In this document: piece after piece, positions 7,468 to 15,569 of the stretch
Position numbering within the stretch: the stretch's first letter is position 1
How the letters are laid out: the number at the start of each line of letters is the position of its first letter
Made by a program: the position numbers and the translations under genes
Notes under the pieces: generated by a model
Databases searched by the model: none
Told to the model about the DNA's origin: nothing
What the model saw: only the letters and a program-made list of their open reading frames with translations
Assembly: GCA_031269405.1 (NCBI GenBank)
Contig: JAISZE010000030.1
Span: 1-25,951 of the forward strand
From: Treponema sp.
Lineage (GTDB): Bacteria; Spirochaetota; Spirochaetia; Treponematales; Breznakiellaceae
Reading direction: 5' to 3'
Length of the DNA stretch: 25,951 nucleotides

Positions 7468-9636
7468 ATGATTCAAAAAGTAACGTATCAAATTGCCGGG
7501 CATGAATTAATTCTGGAAACCGGCAGAATCGCGAAACAGGCCAACGGCGCTGTCTTCGCCCAGTACGCGGGATCGGCGGTAATCGCCACTGTTTGCGCGT
7601 CGTCAGACGCAGTAGAGGGCATGGACTATGTTCCCCTTACTGTGGATTATAACGAAAAGTATTACGCAGCCGGGAAGATCCCCGGGGGCTTTATCAAGAG
7701 GGAAAGCCGTCCTAAGGACAAGGAAATTCTCGTTTCAAGGCTTATCGACAGGCCCATGCGGCCCCTCTTTGACAAGGCATTCGGCAGGGAAATTCAGGTT
7801 GTGCCCACTACTTTATCCACCGATCAGGTGAACCCCCCGGATATACTGGCTATTGTAGCGTCTTCCGCGGCGGTGCATATTTCGGACATCCCCTTTGGCG
7901 GCCCTATCGCCGGTGTCCGTGTCTGCCAGGTTGCGGACGAATTAGTGGTGAATCCCACATACGAGCAGATTGAAAAATCCACCCTGGAAATCACCGTAGC
8001 GGGGACAAAAGAAGGTATCACCATGGTGGAAGGCGGAGCCAGCGAGGTAGGCGAGGATATTATGATCGCCGCACTCGAAAAAGCCCATGCGGTGATCATC
8101 GAGCTCTGCGGCATCCAGGAAAAGCTCCGGGAACTGGCAGGGAAACCCAAACTGCCCCTTACCCAGACGAGCTGCGTTCTGGACGACAACGAGGCTATCA
8201 GGTCCGTTGTCAAGCCGCTCCTGGAAACCGCCTGTTTTCTTAAAACCAAGCAAGAACGCCACGAAGCTATCTCCAGGGTAAAAGCTGAAACTGCCGCCCG
8301 GTACGCTTCCCAGCTTGAGGACGAAAATCAGAAAAAACTTTTTGACGCCCTCTTCGAGGATCTCCAGTACGGGATACTCCGTTCTTCGATTCTGGACAAA
8401 GGCCTCAGGGTGGACGGCAGGGGTACTGAAGACATCAGGGACATCACCTGCGAAATCGGTATCCTTCCCAGAACCCACGGTTCGGCCCTCTTTACCCGCG
8501 GCGAGACCCAGGCCCTGGTGGTTGCCACCCTGGGTACGGTCTTTGACGAACAGGTCTTCGACGACATCGACGGGGACAAGCGGGAACACTTCATGCTCCA
8601 TTACAATTTCCCTCCCTACTCTGTAGGCGAAGTAGGGCGTATGGGTACCGGACGCCGGGAAATCGGCCATGGAAACCTGGCCCGCCGTTCCCTGGAAGCC
8701 ATGATACCTTCCAAAGACGTGTTCCCCTATACCATCAGGGTCGTGTCGGAAATCATGGAATCCAACGGTTCCTCTTCTATGGCATCAGTCTGCGGCGGGA
8801 CTCTTTCCATGCTCCATGCAGGGGTGCCGATGAAAAAACCCGTAGCGGGCATTGCTATGGGGCTCGTCACTGAAAGCAACGCCCCAGGGGCCCGGTATGC
8901 GGTGCTTTCCGACATCCTGGGCGAGGAAGATCACCTTGGGGACATGGATTTCAAGGTGTCAGGCACTGCCGACGGGATCACGGGCTTTCAGATGGATATC
9001 AAGATCGCCGGGGTTAATTCGGAGATCATGCGCAAAGCCCTGGAGCAGGCCAGGCGGGGCAGGCTCCATATCCTGGGTATCATGAACCAGTGCATCAGCA
9101 AGCCCGTGGAAGCCATCAGCGAATACGCCCCTAAAATCGTGACCCTCCGTATTGACATCGACAAAATAGGCGCCCTTATCGGCCCAGGGGGCAAGAATGT
9201 CAAGGCTCTTTGCGAGCAGTACAGCGTGAAGATTAACACCGAAGACGACGGCACTGTTACCATCTTCGGCAAGAGCACCAAGGACGCTGAAGACGCCAAA
9301 GCCGCGGTGCTGGGTATCGTACTCGACCCGGAACTGGGGCGGGTTTACAACGGTACGGTAAAGCGGATCATGGACTTCGGCGCTTTTGTGGAAATACTCC
9401 CGGGCAAGGAAGGGCTGGTCCACATTTCCAAGCTTTCCCGCCAGCGCATCGCCAGGGTGGAGGACGTAGTCAAAGAAGGGGATGTCATTCAAGTGAAGCT
9501 CCTGGAAATCGACAAAATGGGCCGTCTCAACCTTTCGTATATTGACGCCGTCGATCCCCAGGGCGCCCCATCAGGTGAAGCCGGGCCGTCCAGGGACAAT
9601 TACCGCAGCCGCCGTGACGACAGGCAGCGCCGCTGA
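7468..9636 (+). CDS. pnp: Polyribonucleotide nucleotidyltransferase (PNPase)
   Basis: PNPase degrades RNA 3' to 5' by phosphorolysis and is a core RNA turnover enzyme. The 722-aa protein shows two RNase PH-like domains (about 10-140 and 315-465, the second with RVDGRG and FTRGETQAL), a helical linker, a KH domain with IGPGGKN at 571-577 and an S1 domain (about 624-692) with DFGAFVEI. A short Arg-rich tail ends the protein. The ATG lies 2 nt after the rpsO stop without a good Shine-Dalgarno, so translation is probably coupled to rpsO. The downstream gene dut starts shortly after its stop. Confidence 0.97.
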   Translation: MIQKVTYQIAGHELILETGRIAKQANGAVFAQYAGSAVIATVCASSDAVEGMDYVPLTVDYNEKYYAAGKIPGGFIKRESRPKDKEILVSRLIDRPMRPLFDKAFGREIQVVPTTLSTDQVNPPDILAIVASSAAVHISDIPFGGPIAGVRVCQVADELVVNPTYEQIEKSTLEITVAGTKEGITMVEGGASEVGEDIMIAALEKAHAVIIELCGIQEKLRELAGKPKLPLTQTSCVLDDNEAIRSVVKPLLETACFLKTKQERHEAISRVKAETAARYASQLEDENQKKLFDALFEDLQYGILRSSILDKGLRVDGRGTEDIRDITCEIGILPRTHGSALFTRGETQALVVATLGTVFDEQVFDDIDGDKREHFMLHYNFPPYSVGEVGRMGTGRREIGHGNLARRSLEAMIPSKDVFPYTIRVVSEIMESNGSSSMASVCGGTLSMLHAGVPMKKPVAGIAMGLVTESNAPGARYAVLSDILGEEDHLGDMDFKVSGTADGITGFQMDIKIAGVNSEIMRKALEQARRGRLHILGIMNQCISKPVEAISEYAPKIVTLRIDIDKIGALIGPGGKNVKALCEQYSVKINTEDDGTVTIFGKSTKDAEDAKAAVLGIVLDPELGRVYNGTVKRIMDFGAFVEILPGKEGLVHISKLSRQRIARVEDVVKEGDVIQVKLLEIDKMGRLNLSYIDAVDPQGAPSGEAGPSRDNYRSRRDDRQRR

Positions 9637-9649
9637 TGCGGGCCGGGCA

Positions 9650-10117
9650 ATGCCGGAAGGAAACGGGAACCTGCCCGGGGTTCTAAAAATAAAGATCCGG
9701 AAAAAAGATCCCGCCGCGGTTCTTCCGGCGTATGAGACCGAAGGCGCTGCGGGAATGGATATCCGGGCTTTTCTTCCCGGCGAGGTCCGCATCCCTCCTA
9801 TGGGGCGCGTCAAAATACCGACCGGTCTTTTTATGGAAATACCCGGAGGCTATGAAGTCCAGGTGCGGCCCCGTTCGGGCATGGCAATCAGATCCGGAGT
9901 GACGGTGCTCAATGCGCCGGGTACTATTGATTCGGATTTCCGGGGTGAGGTGGAAATAATCCTTATCAACCTGGGGACAGAAACTTTTACCGTAAAATCC
10001 GGGGACCGCATAGCCCAGCTTGTGGTTGCCCGGGTATTTAAAGCGGATATTGCCGAAGCTTTTTCCCTTTCCGAAACCCCAAGGGGCGAAGGGGGCTTTG
10101 GATCTACAGGGGTTTAA
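9650..10117 (+). CDS. dut: Deoxyuridine 5'-triphosphate nucleotidohydrolase (dUTPase)
   Basis: dUTPase hydrolyses dUTP to dUMP, keeping uracil out of DNA and feeding dTMP synthesis. All five trimeric dUTPase motifs are present: AAGMDIRA, RPRSGMA, the GTIDSDFRGEV motif with the catalytic Asp, GDRIAQLVV, and the C-terminal RGEGGFGSTGV. ATG 9650 gives 155 aa, the normal family size, and starts 13 nt after pnp. An open frame extends upstream to 9542 inside pnp, but that part has no homology pattern; GTG 9614 is a further alternative. No good Shine-Dalgarno is seen, so coupling to pnp is likely. Confidence 0.93.
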   Translation: MPEGNGNLPGVLKIKIRKKDPAAVLPAYETEGAAGMDIRAFLPGEVRIPPMGRVKIPTGLFMEIPGGYEVQVRPRSGMAIRSGVTVLNAPGTIDSDFRGEVEIILINLGTETFTVKSGDRIAQLVVARVFKADIAEAFSLSETPRGEGGFGSTGV

Positions 10118-10133
10118 ACAAGGGGAGCTGCAG

Positions 10134-11444
10134 ATGGGAACGATGCGCGCTGATCTCCCTATACCGGAAACCGCCTTTTACAGAAGCCGCAGAATATCCT
10201 GGACCATATTCAGGTATATCGTGGCTGATACGCTTTTCTCGTTCTTCGTGGCTTTTCTTTTCTTTTTTTTCATCTTTTTTGTGAACCAACTGCTCCTTCT
10301 TGCCCAGCAGATACTCACCAAACACGTGCCCTTTTACCAGGTGGCCCTGCTGGTTTTTTATTCCCTCCCTTCCATCATTGCCATGTCCGCGCCTTTTGCG
10401 TCCCTTGTGGGAACCCTTATGACAGTCGGGCGCCTCACATCGGATAACGAGGTTCTGGTTCTGCTTTCTTCGGGCCTGTCGTACAGGAATATATTTCTGC
10501 CTGCCCTGGCTGTAGGGGTCCTCATATCCATACTTTCGTTCTTTACCAACGACGTGCTCCTGCCGGCGGGAACGGTGCAGTTTGCGCGGCTTTACCGCCA
10601 AATCGTGGTTGCAACTCCGGCGCTGGAATTGGAGGCTAATTCGGTCAAGCGGTTCAAGGATACGGTAATTGTGACAGGTCCGGTTACGGGCAGGGAAATC
10701 GAAAATGTCCTTATCCTGGACCGGACCAGCGACGGCGAACGGCGGGTCATTATGGCAAAAGACGCGGAGCTCAAGGACGCCGGGAGGGAAGGGCTTTCCC
10801 TGGATCTCTCTAGCGCCTTTGTCCAGTCTTCAAAGGAAATTGTCAGGGACGATTACGATTACGCTTCTGCGGGGTTTCTCCGCTACTGGGTTCCCCAGGA
10901 AGATCTTATCCAGGCGGTTTCTTCGATAACTCCCAGGGAGATGAGTTCCACCGATGTAAGGAAGGAAATAATGACCAAAGACGCGGAGCTCATGGAACGG
11001 CTGGATGAACGGTACTACAAAAGCCTGACCCAGGCTTTAAGCCTTGAAGACAGCCTCAGGAGAGGGCCTGCGAATGAAGCGTGGAACAGGCGGGAAAATT
11101 ATTTTACCGCTTTTCTCCGTGAATACCAGGCAAACCAGGCCCTGCGGAACGACAGGAGCCTCCTTATCTACCGTCTTGAGTTCTACAAAAAATTCTCCAT
11201 ACCCTTTGGGGCGCTGTCCTTCGTTTTTCTCGCAGTCTCTCTGGGGCTTTTAGCGAAAAAAAGCGGCCAGACCGTGGGCTTTATCTTCGGCCTTATTATA
11301 GCGGTAATCTATTGGGCCCTTCTCCTGGGCGGCCAAACCATGGGGGTCCGTATGGGGACCTCGCCTTTCTGGTCCATGTGGCTGCCTAATATACTGGCGG
11401 CTTCCATTGGCCTTATTATGCTTATAGTGAGGATCAGAAAGTAA
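10134..11444 (+). CDS. lptF: LptF-type YjgP/YjgQ family permease
   Basis: LptF and LptG are the inner-membrane subunits of the Lpt exporter that, in classical Gram-negatives, pulls lipopolysaccharide out of the membrane. This 436-aa protein has a very hydrophobic first segment (about residues 35-65), further membrane helices near 75-105 and 110-140, a hydrophilic periplasmic region (about 145-355) and a final helical block. The periplasmic part is longer than usual and includes a charged stretch with MTKDAELMERLDERYYK. ATG 10134 follows AGGGGAG with 6-nt spacing; the longer frame from 10020 overlaps dut and is rejected. Treponemes are generally reported to lack lipid A-type LPS, so the cargo is unknown. 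Assignment as F rather than G rests on gene order. Confidence 0.82.
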   Translation: MGTMRADLPIPETAFYRSRRISWTIFRYIVADTLFSFFVAFLFFFFIFFVNQLLLLAQQILTKHVPFYQVALLVFYSLPSIIAMSAPFASLVGTLMTVGRLTSDNEVLVLLSSGLSYRNIFLPALAVGVLISILSFFTNDVLLPAGTVQFARLYRQIVVATPALELEANSVKRFKDTVIVTGPVTGREIENVLILDRTSDGERRVIMAKDAELKDAGREGLSLDLSSAFVQSSKEIVRDDYDYASAGFLRYWVPQEDLIQAVSSITPREMSSTDVRKEIMTKDAELMERLDERYYKSLTQALSLEDSLRRGPANEAWNRRENYFTAFLREYQANQALRNDRSLLIYRLEFYKKFSIPFGALSFVFLAVSLGLLAKKSGQTVGFIFGLIIAVIYWALLLGGQTMGVRMGTSPFWSMWLPNILAASIGLIMLIVRIRK

Positions 11445-11448
11445 CGCT

Positions 11449-12513
11449 ATGATACTGGACCGGTACCTGGTAAAACAGTTTATCCCTATTTTCTTTGTCG
11501 CCCTTTCTATGTTCATACTCCTTCTTTCGCTCATCGATCTCTTCGCCAACCTCTGGCGCTATCTTAACTACGAAGTTCCGGCCCGGGACATACTGCGGGT
11601 CAGTCTTTATTACCTCCCCAAGAGTTTTTCCTACGCCCTCCCTATTTCGCTCCTTTTCGCCGCAGCGTATACCCTTGGGGACCTGTACGCCAGAAACGAG
11701 CTTACCTCGGTATTCTCGTCCGGGATTCCTTTCTGGCGCTTCAGCCTTTCGCTGCTCATCATCGGCGCTTTCGCCTCCCTCTTTTCTTTTTTCTTTGATG
11801 ACATGGTGGTCATACCTACCCTGAAGATGAAAACCGATCTTTCCCAAGTCCTTTTGCACCAGCAGCGTACCGAAAATAATTCGGATATTGTGATAAAAGC
11901 CCGCAACGGCCAGCTTATCTATTCTGTGGATTACTACGATCATAACGCCCGAGTGCTCAACGGCATCAGCATCATCGAACAGGACAGCGAAGGCCGCCTC
12001 CTCTCCCTGGTGCGGTCCTCCCAGGCGGTCTGGGCAGAGGATCATTGGATACTTTCAAATCCTATTATCTACGAATGGAGGGAAGGGCTCTTGCGGACAA
12101 GGGCGATGGAAGCGACTGACATCTACCGGGAACTGCCCGATACCTTTCGCCGTAACATGGTGAATGTCGAGGATCTGTCCGCCAGTGACGCGGGGCTTCT
12201 GGTCCGGGATCTGAAAACCGCGGGGCTTCCTTTTATCGAAGCCCTGGCTGAGTATTACCACCGGTTTTCCTTCCCTACCGCTTCCTTTGTGGTAATGATC
12301 CTCTCTATATCTATGGGAGGAAGGTTCAAGAAAAACATACTCCTCATGAGCCTCCTGGCGAGCCTTGCGTCGGCGGTGGTTTTTTATGTAATGGAAATGA
12401 TCAGTATGATGATGGCCAAGCTGGGCTATATACCGCCCTTTGTGGGGGCCTGGTTCCCGGTAATTGTCTTTATAATCCTGGGGCTTTTTCTTTTGCGGAG
12501 CGCCAAAACATAG
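11449..12513 (+). CDS. lptG: LptG-type YjgP/YjgQ family permease
   Basis: Second subunit of the Lpt-like pair, starting 4 nt after the first. The 354-aa length is typical. The N-terminus ILDRYLVKQFIPIFFVALSM is characteristic of the family, with membrane helices at about 12-32, 55-80 and 95-120, a soluble periplasmic region (about 130-265) and three C-terminal helices (about 270-350). It should form a heterodimer with the preceding product and work with a cytoplasmic LptB-type ATPase, which is not in this window. lptC, lptA and lptB are also absent here. The next gene, tgt, follows 5 nt later. Confidence 0.85.
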   Translation: MILDRYLVKQFIPIFFVALSMFILLLSLIDLFANLWRYLNYEVPARDILRVSLYYLPKSFSYALPISLLFAAAYTLGDLYARNELTSVFSSGIPFWRFSLSLLIIGAFASLFSFFFDDMVVIPTLKMKTDLSQVLLHQQRTENNSDIVIKARNGQLIYSVDYYDHNARVLNGISIIEQDSEGRLLSLVRSSQAVWAEDHWILSNPIIYEWREGLLRTRAMEATDIYRELPDTFRRNMVNVEDLSASDAGLLVRDLKTAGLPFIEALAEYYHRFSFPTASFVVMILSISMGGRFKKNILLMSLLASLASAVVFYVMEMISMMMAKLGYIPPFVGAWFPVIVFIILGLFLLRSAKT

Positions 12514-12518
12514 CGTCT

Positions 12519-13655
12519 ATGGAACCAGTTTTTACCCTGAATCATGAGGATTCCCGTTCAAAAGCCAGGACCGGAATCATGGGACTCCCTCACGGAAACG
12601 TGAGCACCCCGGTCTTTATGCCTGTAGGCACCAACGGAACGGTTAAGGCTGTTACCAGGGAAGACCTTAAGGAAATCGGCTTTGAGATTATTCTTTCCAA
12701 CACCTATCACCTGTATTTAAGGCCCGGGGAAGAGGTTATTTCCCTCTCAGGGGGCCTCCATTCATTTATGGGCTGGGGCGGCAATATACTCACCGATTCC
12801 GGAGGCTTTCAGGTGTTTTCCCTGGCTCCTTTCAGAAAAATCACCGCAGAAGGCGTCAAGTTCCGTTCCCATATCGACGGTTCGTACCATCTCCTTACGC
12901 CTGAATACATCGCCCGGTTTCAGGCCCTTTTGGGCAGCGACATTCAGATGCAGCTTGATGTCTGCACGAGCTGGGGCGCTTCCCGGAAAGAGGCGGTTAA
13001 CGCTCTGGAGACCACGAGCCGCTGGATGGAAAAGGGGAGGGGGGCCTGGGAAGCTATACGCCTGGAAAACGACTATAAGGGGCTTTTTTTCCCTATTGTC
13101 CAGGGCAATTTTTTCAAGGATCTCCGGGAGGAAAGCGCCCGCCGGGCTGTAGCGGCGGATTGTCCGGGCATAGCCATCGGGGGATTGTCGGTAGGCGAAA
13201 GCGAGGAGCTCTTCCTTGAGTACCTTGCCTTTACCGCTGCTTTGCTGCCCAGGGAAAAACCGCGCTATGTTATGGGGATCGGTACGCCTGAATACATCCT
13301 GGGAGCCATTGAACAGGGCGTTGACATGTTCGACTGCGTGTTCCCTACTAGAAACGGCCGTAACGGCCAGGTTTTTACTCGAAAAGGGAGCTTTGCTCTT
13401 AAAAAAGCCGGAAATGCAAGGGATTTTTCGCCGATAGATGAAGAGTGCGGATGTAAAGTCTGCCGGGGTTATTCCCGCGCATACCTCAGGCACCTTTTCA
13501 GGAACCGGGAGATTCTGTGTTCCATTCTGGCAAGTTACCATAACCTCTACTTCCTGAATGATTTGGTGGTAAAAGCACGGAGGGCCATAGAGGAAGACCG
13601 CTTTTTGGAATTCAAGGCTGAATTCCTCAGTCGTTATTCGGAGGGAAAAGATTGA
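12519..13655 (+). CDS. tgt: Queuine tRNA-ribosyltransferase
   Basis: Tgt exchanges guanine 34 for the queuosine precursor preQ1 in tRNAs with GUN anticodons. The 378-aa protein is full length. The active-site motif DSGGFQVFSL places the general acid/base Asp at 93, and MFDCVFPTRNGR places the nucleophile Asp at 272. The zinc site is complete: Cys310, Cys312, Cys315 and His341. The start ATG follows lptG by 5 nt, and the stop overlaps the TTG start of the next gene by 4 nt. No other queuosine biosynthesis gene lies in the window. Confidence 0.97.
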   Translation: MEPVFTLNHEDSRSKARTGIMGLPHGNVSTPVFMPVGTNGTVKAVTREDLKEIGFEIILSNTYHLYLRPGEEVISLSGGLHSFMGWGGNILTDSGGFQVFSLAPFRKITAEGVKFRSHIDGSYHLLTPEYIARFQALLGSDIQMQLDVCTSWGASRKEAVNALETTSRWMEKGRGAWEAIRLENDYKGLFFPIVQGNFFKDLREESARRAVAADCPGIAIGGLSVGESEELFLEYLAFTAALLPREKPRYVMGIGTPEYILGAIEQGVDMFDCVFPTRNGRNGQVFTRKGSFALKKAGNARDFSPIDEECGCKVCRGYSRAYLRHLFRNREILCSILASYHNLYFLNDLVVKARRAIEEDRFLEFKAEFLSRYSEGKD

Positions 13656-15313
13656 AACTGGGAACACGGATTATGGTATGTCTGGCAGTTTTGCTTGTAA
13701 TGCTGCCGGGGCTTGCCCTACAGGCTCAGGAAGCCAATCTTCCCGATTCTGAAGCTGTCTCTGGCAGTGCGGCTGGTACAGGCGATTCTGGTACCCTGGC
13801 AGAAGTTGAAGACGCTGCCGTAAAAGACGGATCCAGCGCGGCTGTGTTGGACGAAACAGCGGCCCCTCCTGGGACCGAAGTCCCTTTGGGGGAAACAGCC
13901 GGACAGGAGCCTGCCGCGGCGGGATCTACCGGGGAAACAGCGGTTTCCGGCGAAGCCGTCCCCGAAACCGCTCCGGCGGATGAAACCAGCCCCGCAGCCC
14001 CGGCGGTCAAGGCCCCTGACGAGCAACAGCTCAGCGTCCTCCGTTACGGCACAGAGACGGAAATCGCCGCTCTTGTCCAGACCCTCAAAACCGGTAAGGA
14101 TTCAAGCCTTGACGCGGAACTGATCCAACTGGCCCAGGTTTCAAAAAATAAAACCATACTTTCAGGGATCTTTTCATTCTTTGGGGAAATGGAAAAAACC
14201 GGTCTTGAAGAACGGGCCATGCGGGTTATCCGGGAAAGGAACGACGAAGCCAACGAAACCGTTCAGGCGGCCGTGGACTACCTGGGAAAGGTAAAAGCTG
14301 CTGAAGCCGCGCCGGTCCTTGAGGAACTCATCAATTCCGGGGAAAGCCGTTTCCTCAATGCCGCCATCAGGGCTCTGGGCCGGGCCGGCAGGGGAGGGGA
14401 GACCGGCGGCAATACCGCCCAATACCTCCTGAACTATTACGATGCAGGGAACCCCAACAACGAGGATCAGCGGGAGATAATCGTGGCCTTAGGCGAAGCA
14501 GGTTCCTCCGAAGCGGTCCCGTTCCTTTCGGATCTTATCCGGAACAGCGAGGCCCGCACGGTCCTCCGCATGGCCGCCCTGGACGCTATGGCGAAGATAG
14601 GCGATCCTGCGGGGCTGGACGCCGTCATAGAAGCCGTCTCAGCCTCTGACCCCAACGTACGTTCTTCCGCGATTGCCGCCCTGGGCCCCTTCCCAGGAGA
14701 CGCGGCGGATGAAGCCATCCTCGACGGTTTCAGGGATTCCTACTACCGCACCCGCATCGGCGCGGCGGCGGCGGCGGGAAAGCGCAAACTTGAGGCTGCG
14801 GCGCCGTACCTCCGGTTCCGTGCCGAAAATGACGATGTCCCTGCCGCTAAGGACGAGGCTATCAAGGCCCTGGGCGCCATAGGCAGCAGCGAGGCCATGG
14901 CAATCCTGGATTCCCTTTTCTCGGAGCGCAAAAACTCCGACCGGGTGCGCATCCTCGCAGGGGAAATGCTCCTCCTGAACGACGCGCCGGGCCGGGCTTC
15001 CAAAGTCATCGCCGAACTTGAGGACGCCCAAAAACGCAAGCAGACCCCTCTTTACAACGGTTTTCTCAGAATTCTGGGCCCCAGCCTTTCGCCATCCCTT
15101 GAGGACCTTGCAAGGCGTTTCCTCGCATCAGGCACGGTGATAGAAAAATCCTACGCCCTGGACATGACGGTGAACAACGAGTTTAGCGGCCTTGCTGACG
15201 ATGTGCGCCGGCTCCTGGACGAAAAGAAAAACGGCGCCAGCCTGGCCCGCAAGGCCAGGAGCACCCTGGACAAGCTGGGGCTGGACGCCGGGGAAGCAGA
15301 GACGGCGCAGTAG
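13652..15313 (+). CDS. Exported HEAT-repeat protein
   Basis: A 553-aa protein with a signal peptide (about 1-26: Lys/Arg near the start, then a hydrophobic core, likely cut after LALQA). Residues 27-125 are low-complexity, rich in Ala, Glu, Gly, Pro and Thr. From about 127 to 540 it consists of repeated helical pairs of about 30-35 residues with patterns such as VPFLSDLIRNSEARTVLRMAALDAMAKIGD, i.e. HEAT or PBS-lyase-type repeats, which act as protein-binding scaffolds. The TTG start follows GGAGGG by 6 nt and overlaps tgt by 4 nt; ATG 13673 would remove the basic start of the signal peptide. Partner and function are unknown. Likely periplasmic. Confidence 0.85.
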   Translation: MKLGTRIMVCLAVLLVMLPGLALQAQEANLPDSEAVSGSAAGTGDSGTLAEVEDAAVKDGSSAAVLDETAAPPGTEVPLGETAGQEPAAAGSTGETAVSGEAVPETAPADETSPAAPAVKAPDEQQLSVLRYGTETEIAALVQTLKTGKDSSLDAELIQLAQVSKNKTILSGIFSFFGEMEKTGLEERAMRVIRERNDEANETVQAAVDYLGKVKAAEAAPVLEELINSGESRFLNAAIRALGRAGRGGETGGNTAQYLLNYYDAGNPNNEDQREIIVALGEAGSSEAVPFLSDLIRNSEARTVLRMAALDAMAKIGDPAGLDAVIEAVSASDPNVRSSAIAALGPFPGDAADEAILDGFRDSYYRTRIGAAAAAGKRKLEAAAPYLRFRAENDDVPAAKDEAIKALGAIGSSEAMAILDSLFSERKNSDRVRILAGEMLLLNDAPGRASKVIAELEDAQKRKQTPLYNGFLRILGPSLSPSLEDLARRFLASGTVIEKSYALDMTVNNEFSGLADDVRRLLDEKKNGASLARKARSTLDKLGLDAGEAETAQ

Positions 15314-15344
15314 GGGCCTTCAACTCGCCGCCTGTAAGTAAAAT

Positions 15345-15563
15345 ATGGTTGGTAGGTTCAGCGCCGAGAATGAGGGTGATATTGAGATCCCTCAGATCGA
15401 TAGTAAAGATTGGACAAAAACTGCCTAAAGAAATAGTGAAACAGGCCAGGCGGGAATATCGGGAAGCAAAGCAACTTCCCCCCTCAAGGATCCCGAATGT
15501 CCCCCCTCTACGCCGGAGACCCTGGGGAAGGGCTATGCCGGCATAATGGCCGACTTTGAATGA
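15345..15563 (+). pseudogene. Possible decayed small ORF in the convergent intergenic region
   Basis: The 256-bp gap between the convergent operons (15314-15569) holds no intact recognisable gene. One frame from ATG 15345 reads 27 codons (starting MVGRFSAENEGDIEIP, ending DWTKTA), hits TAA at 15426, then continues open for another 44 codons (ending GKGYAGIMADFE) to TGA 15561. Both halves look protein-like in the same frame, which suggests one small gene broken by a nonsense mutation. The N-terminus faintly resembles small BrnA-type antitoxins, but this is weak. The gap also holds a GGGAAG/CTTCCC hairpin (15461-15480) and the 12-bp palindrome TATGCCGGCATA (15534-15545). Neither has a T run, so no clear terminator is seen for either operon. 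Confidence 0.3.
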
Positions 15564-15569
15564 TCGTTC

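Noticed and set aside
9542..9649. Upstream extension of dut inside pnp
   Set aside because: It would overlap pnp by about 95 nt, adds 36 unconserved residues and has no ribosome binding site; ATG 9650 gives the normal dUTPase length.
10020..10133. Upstream extension of lptF inside dut
   Set aside because: It translates the conserved end of dut in another frame, while ATG 10134 has AGGGGAG at ideal spacing.
10263..10280. T8 and T6 runs in lptF as a possible slippage site
   Set aside because: They encode a Phe-rich membrane helix typical of the family, and the frame continues normally; no sign of programmed shifting.
15349..15546. A 65-codon basic open frame in the convergent gap
   Set aside because: TTG start without a ribosome binding site, Arg/Pro-rich shadow-like composition, and the other frame looks more protein-like.
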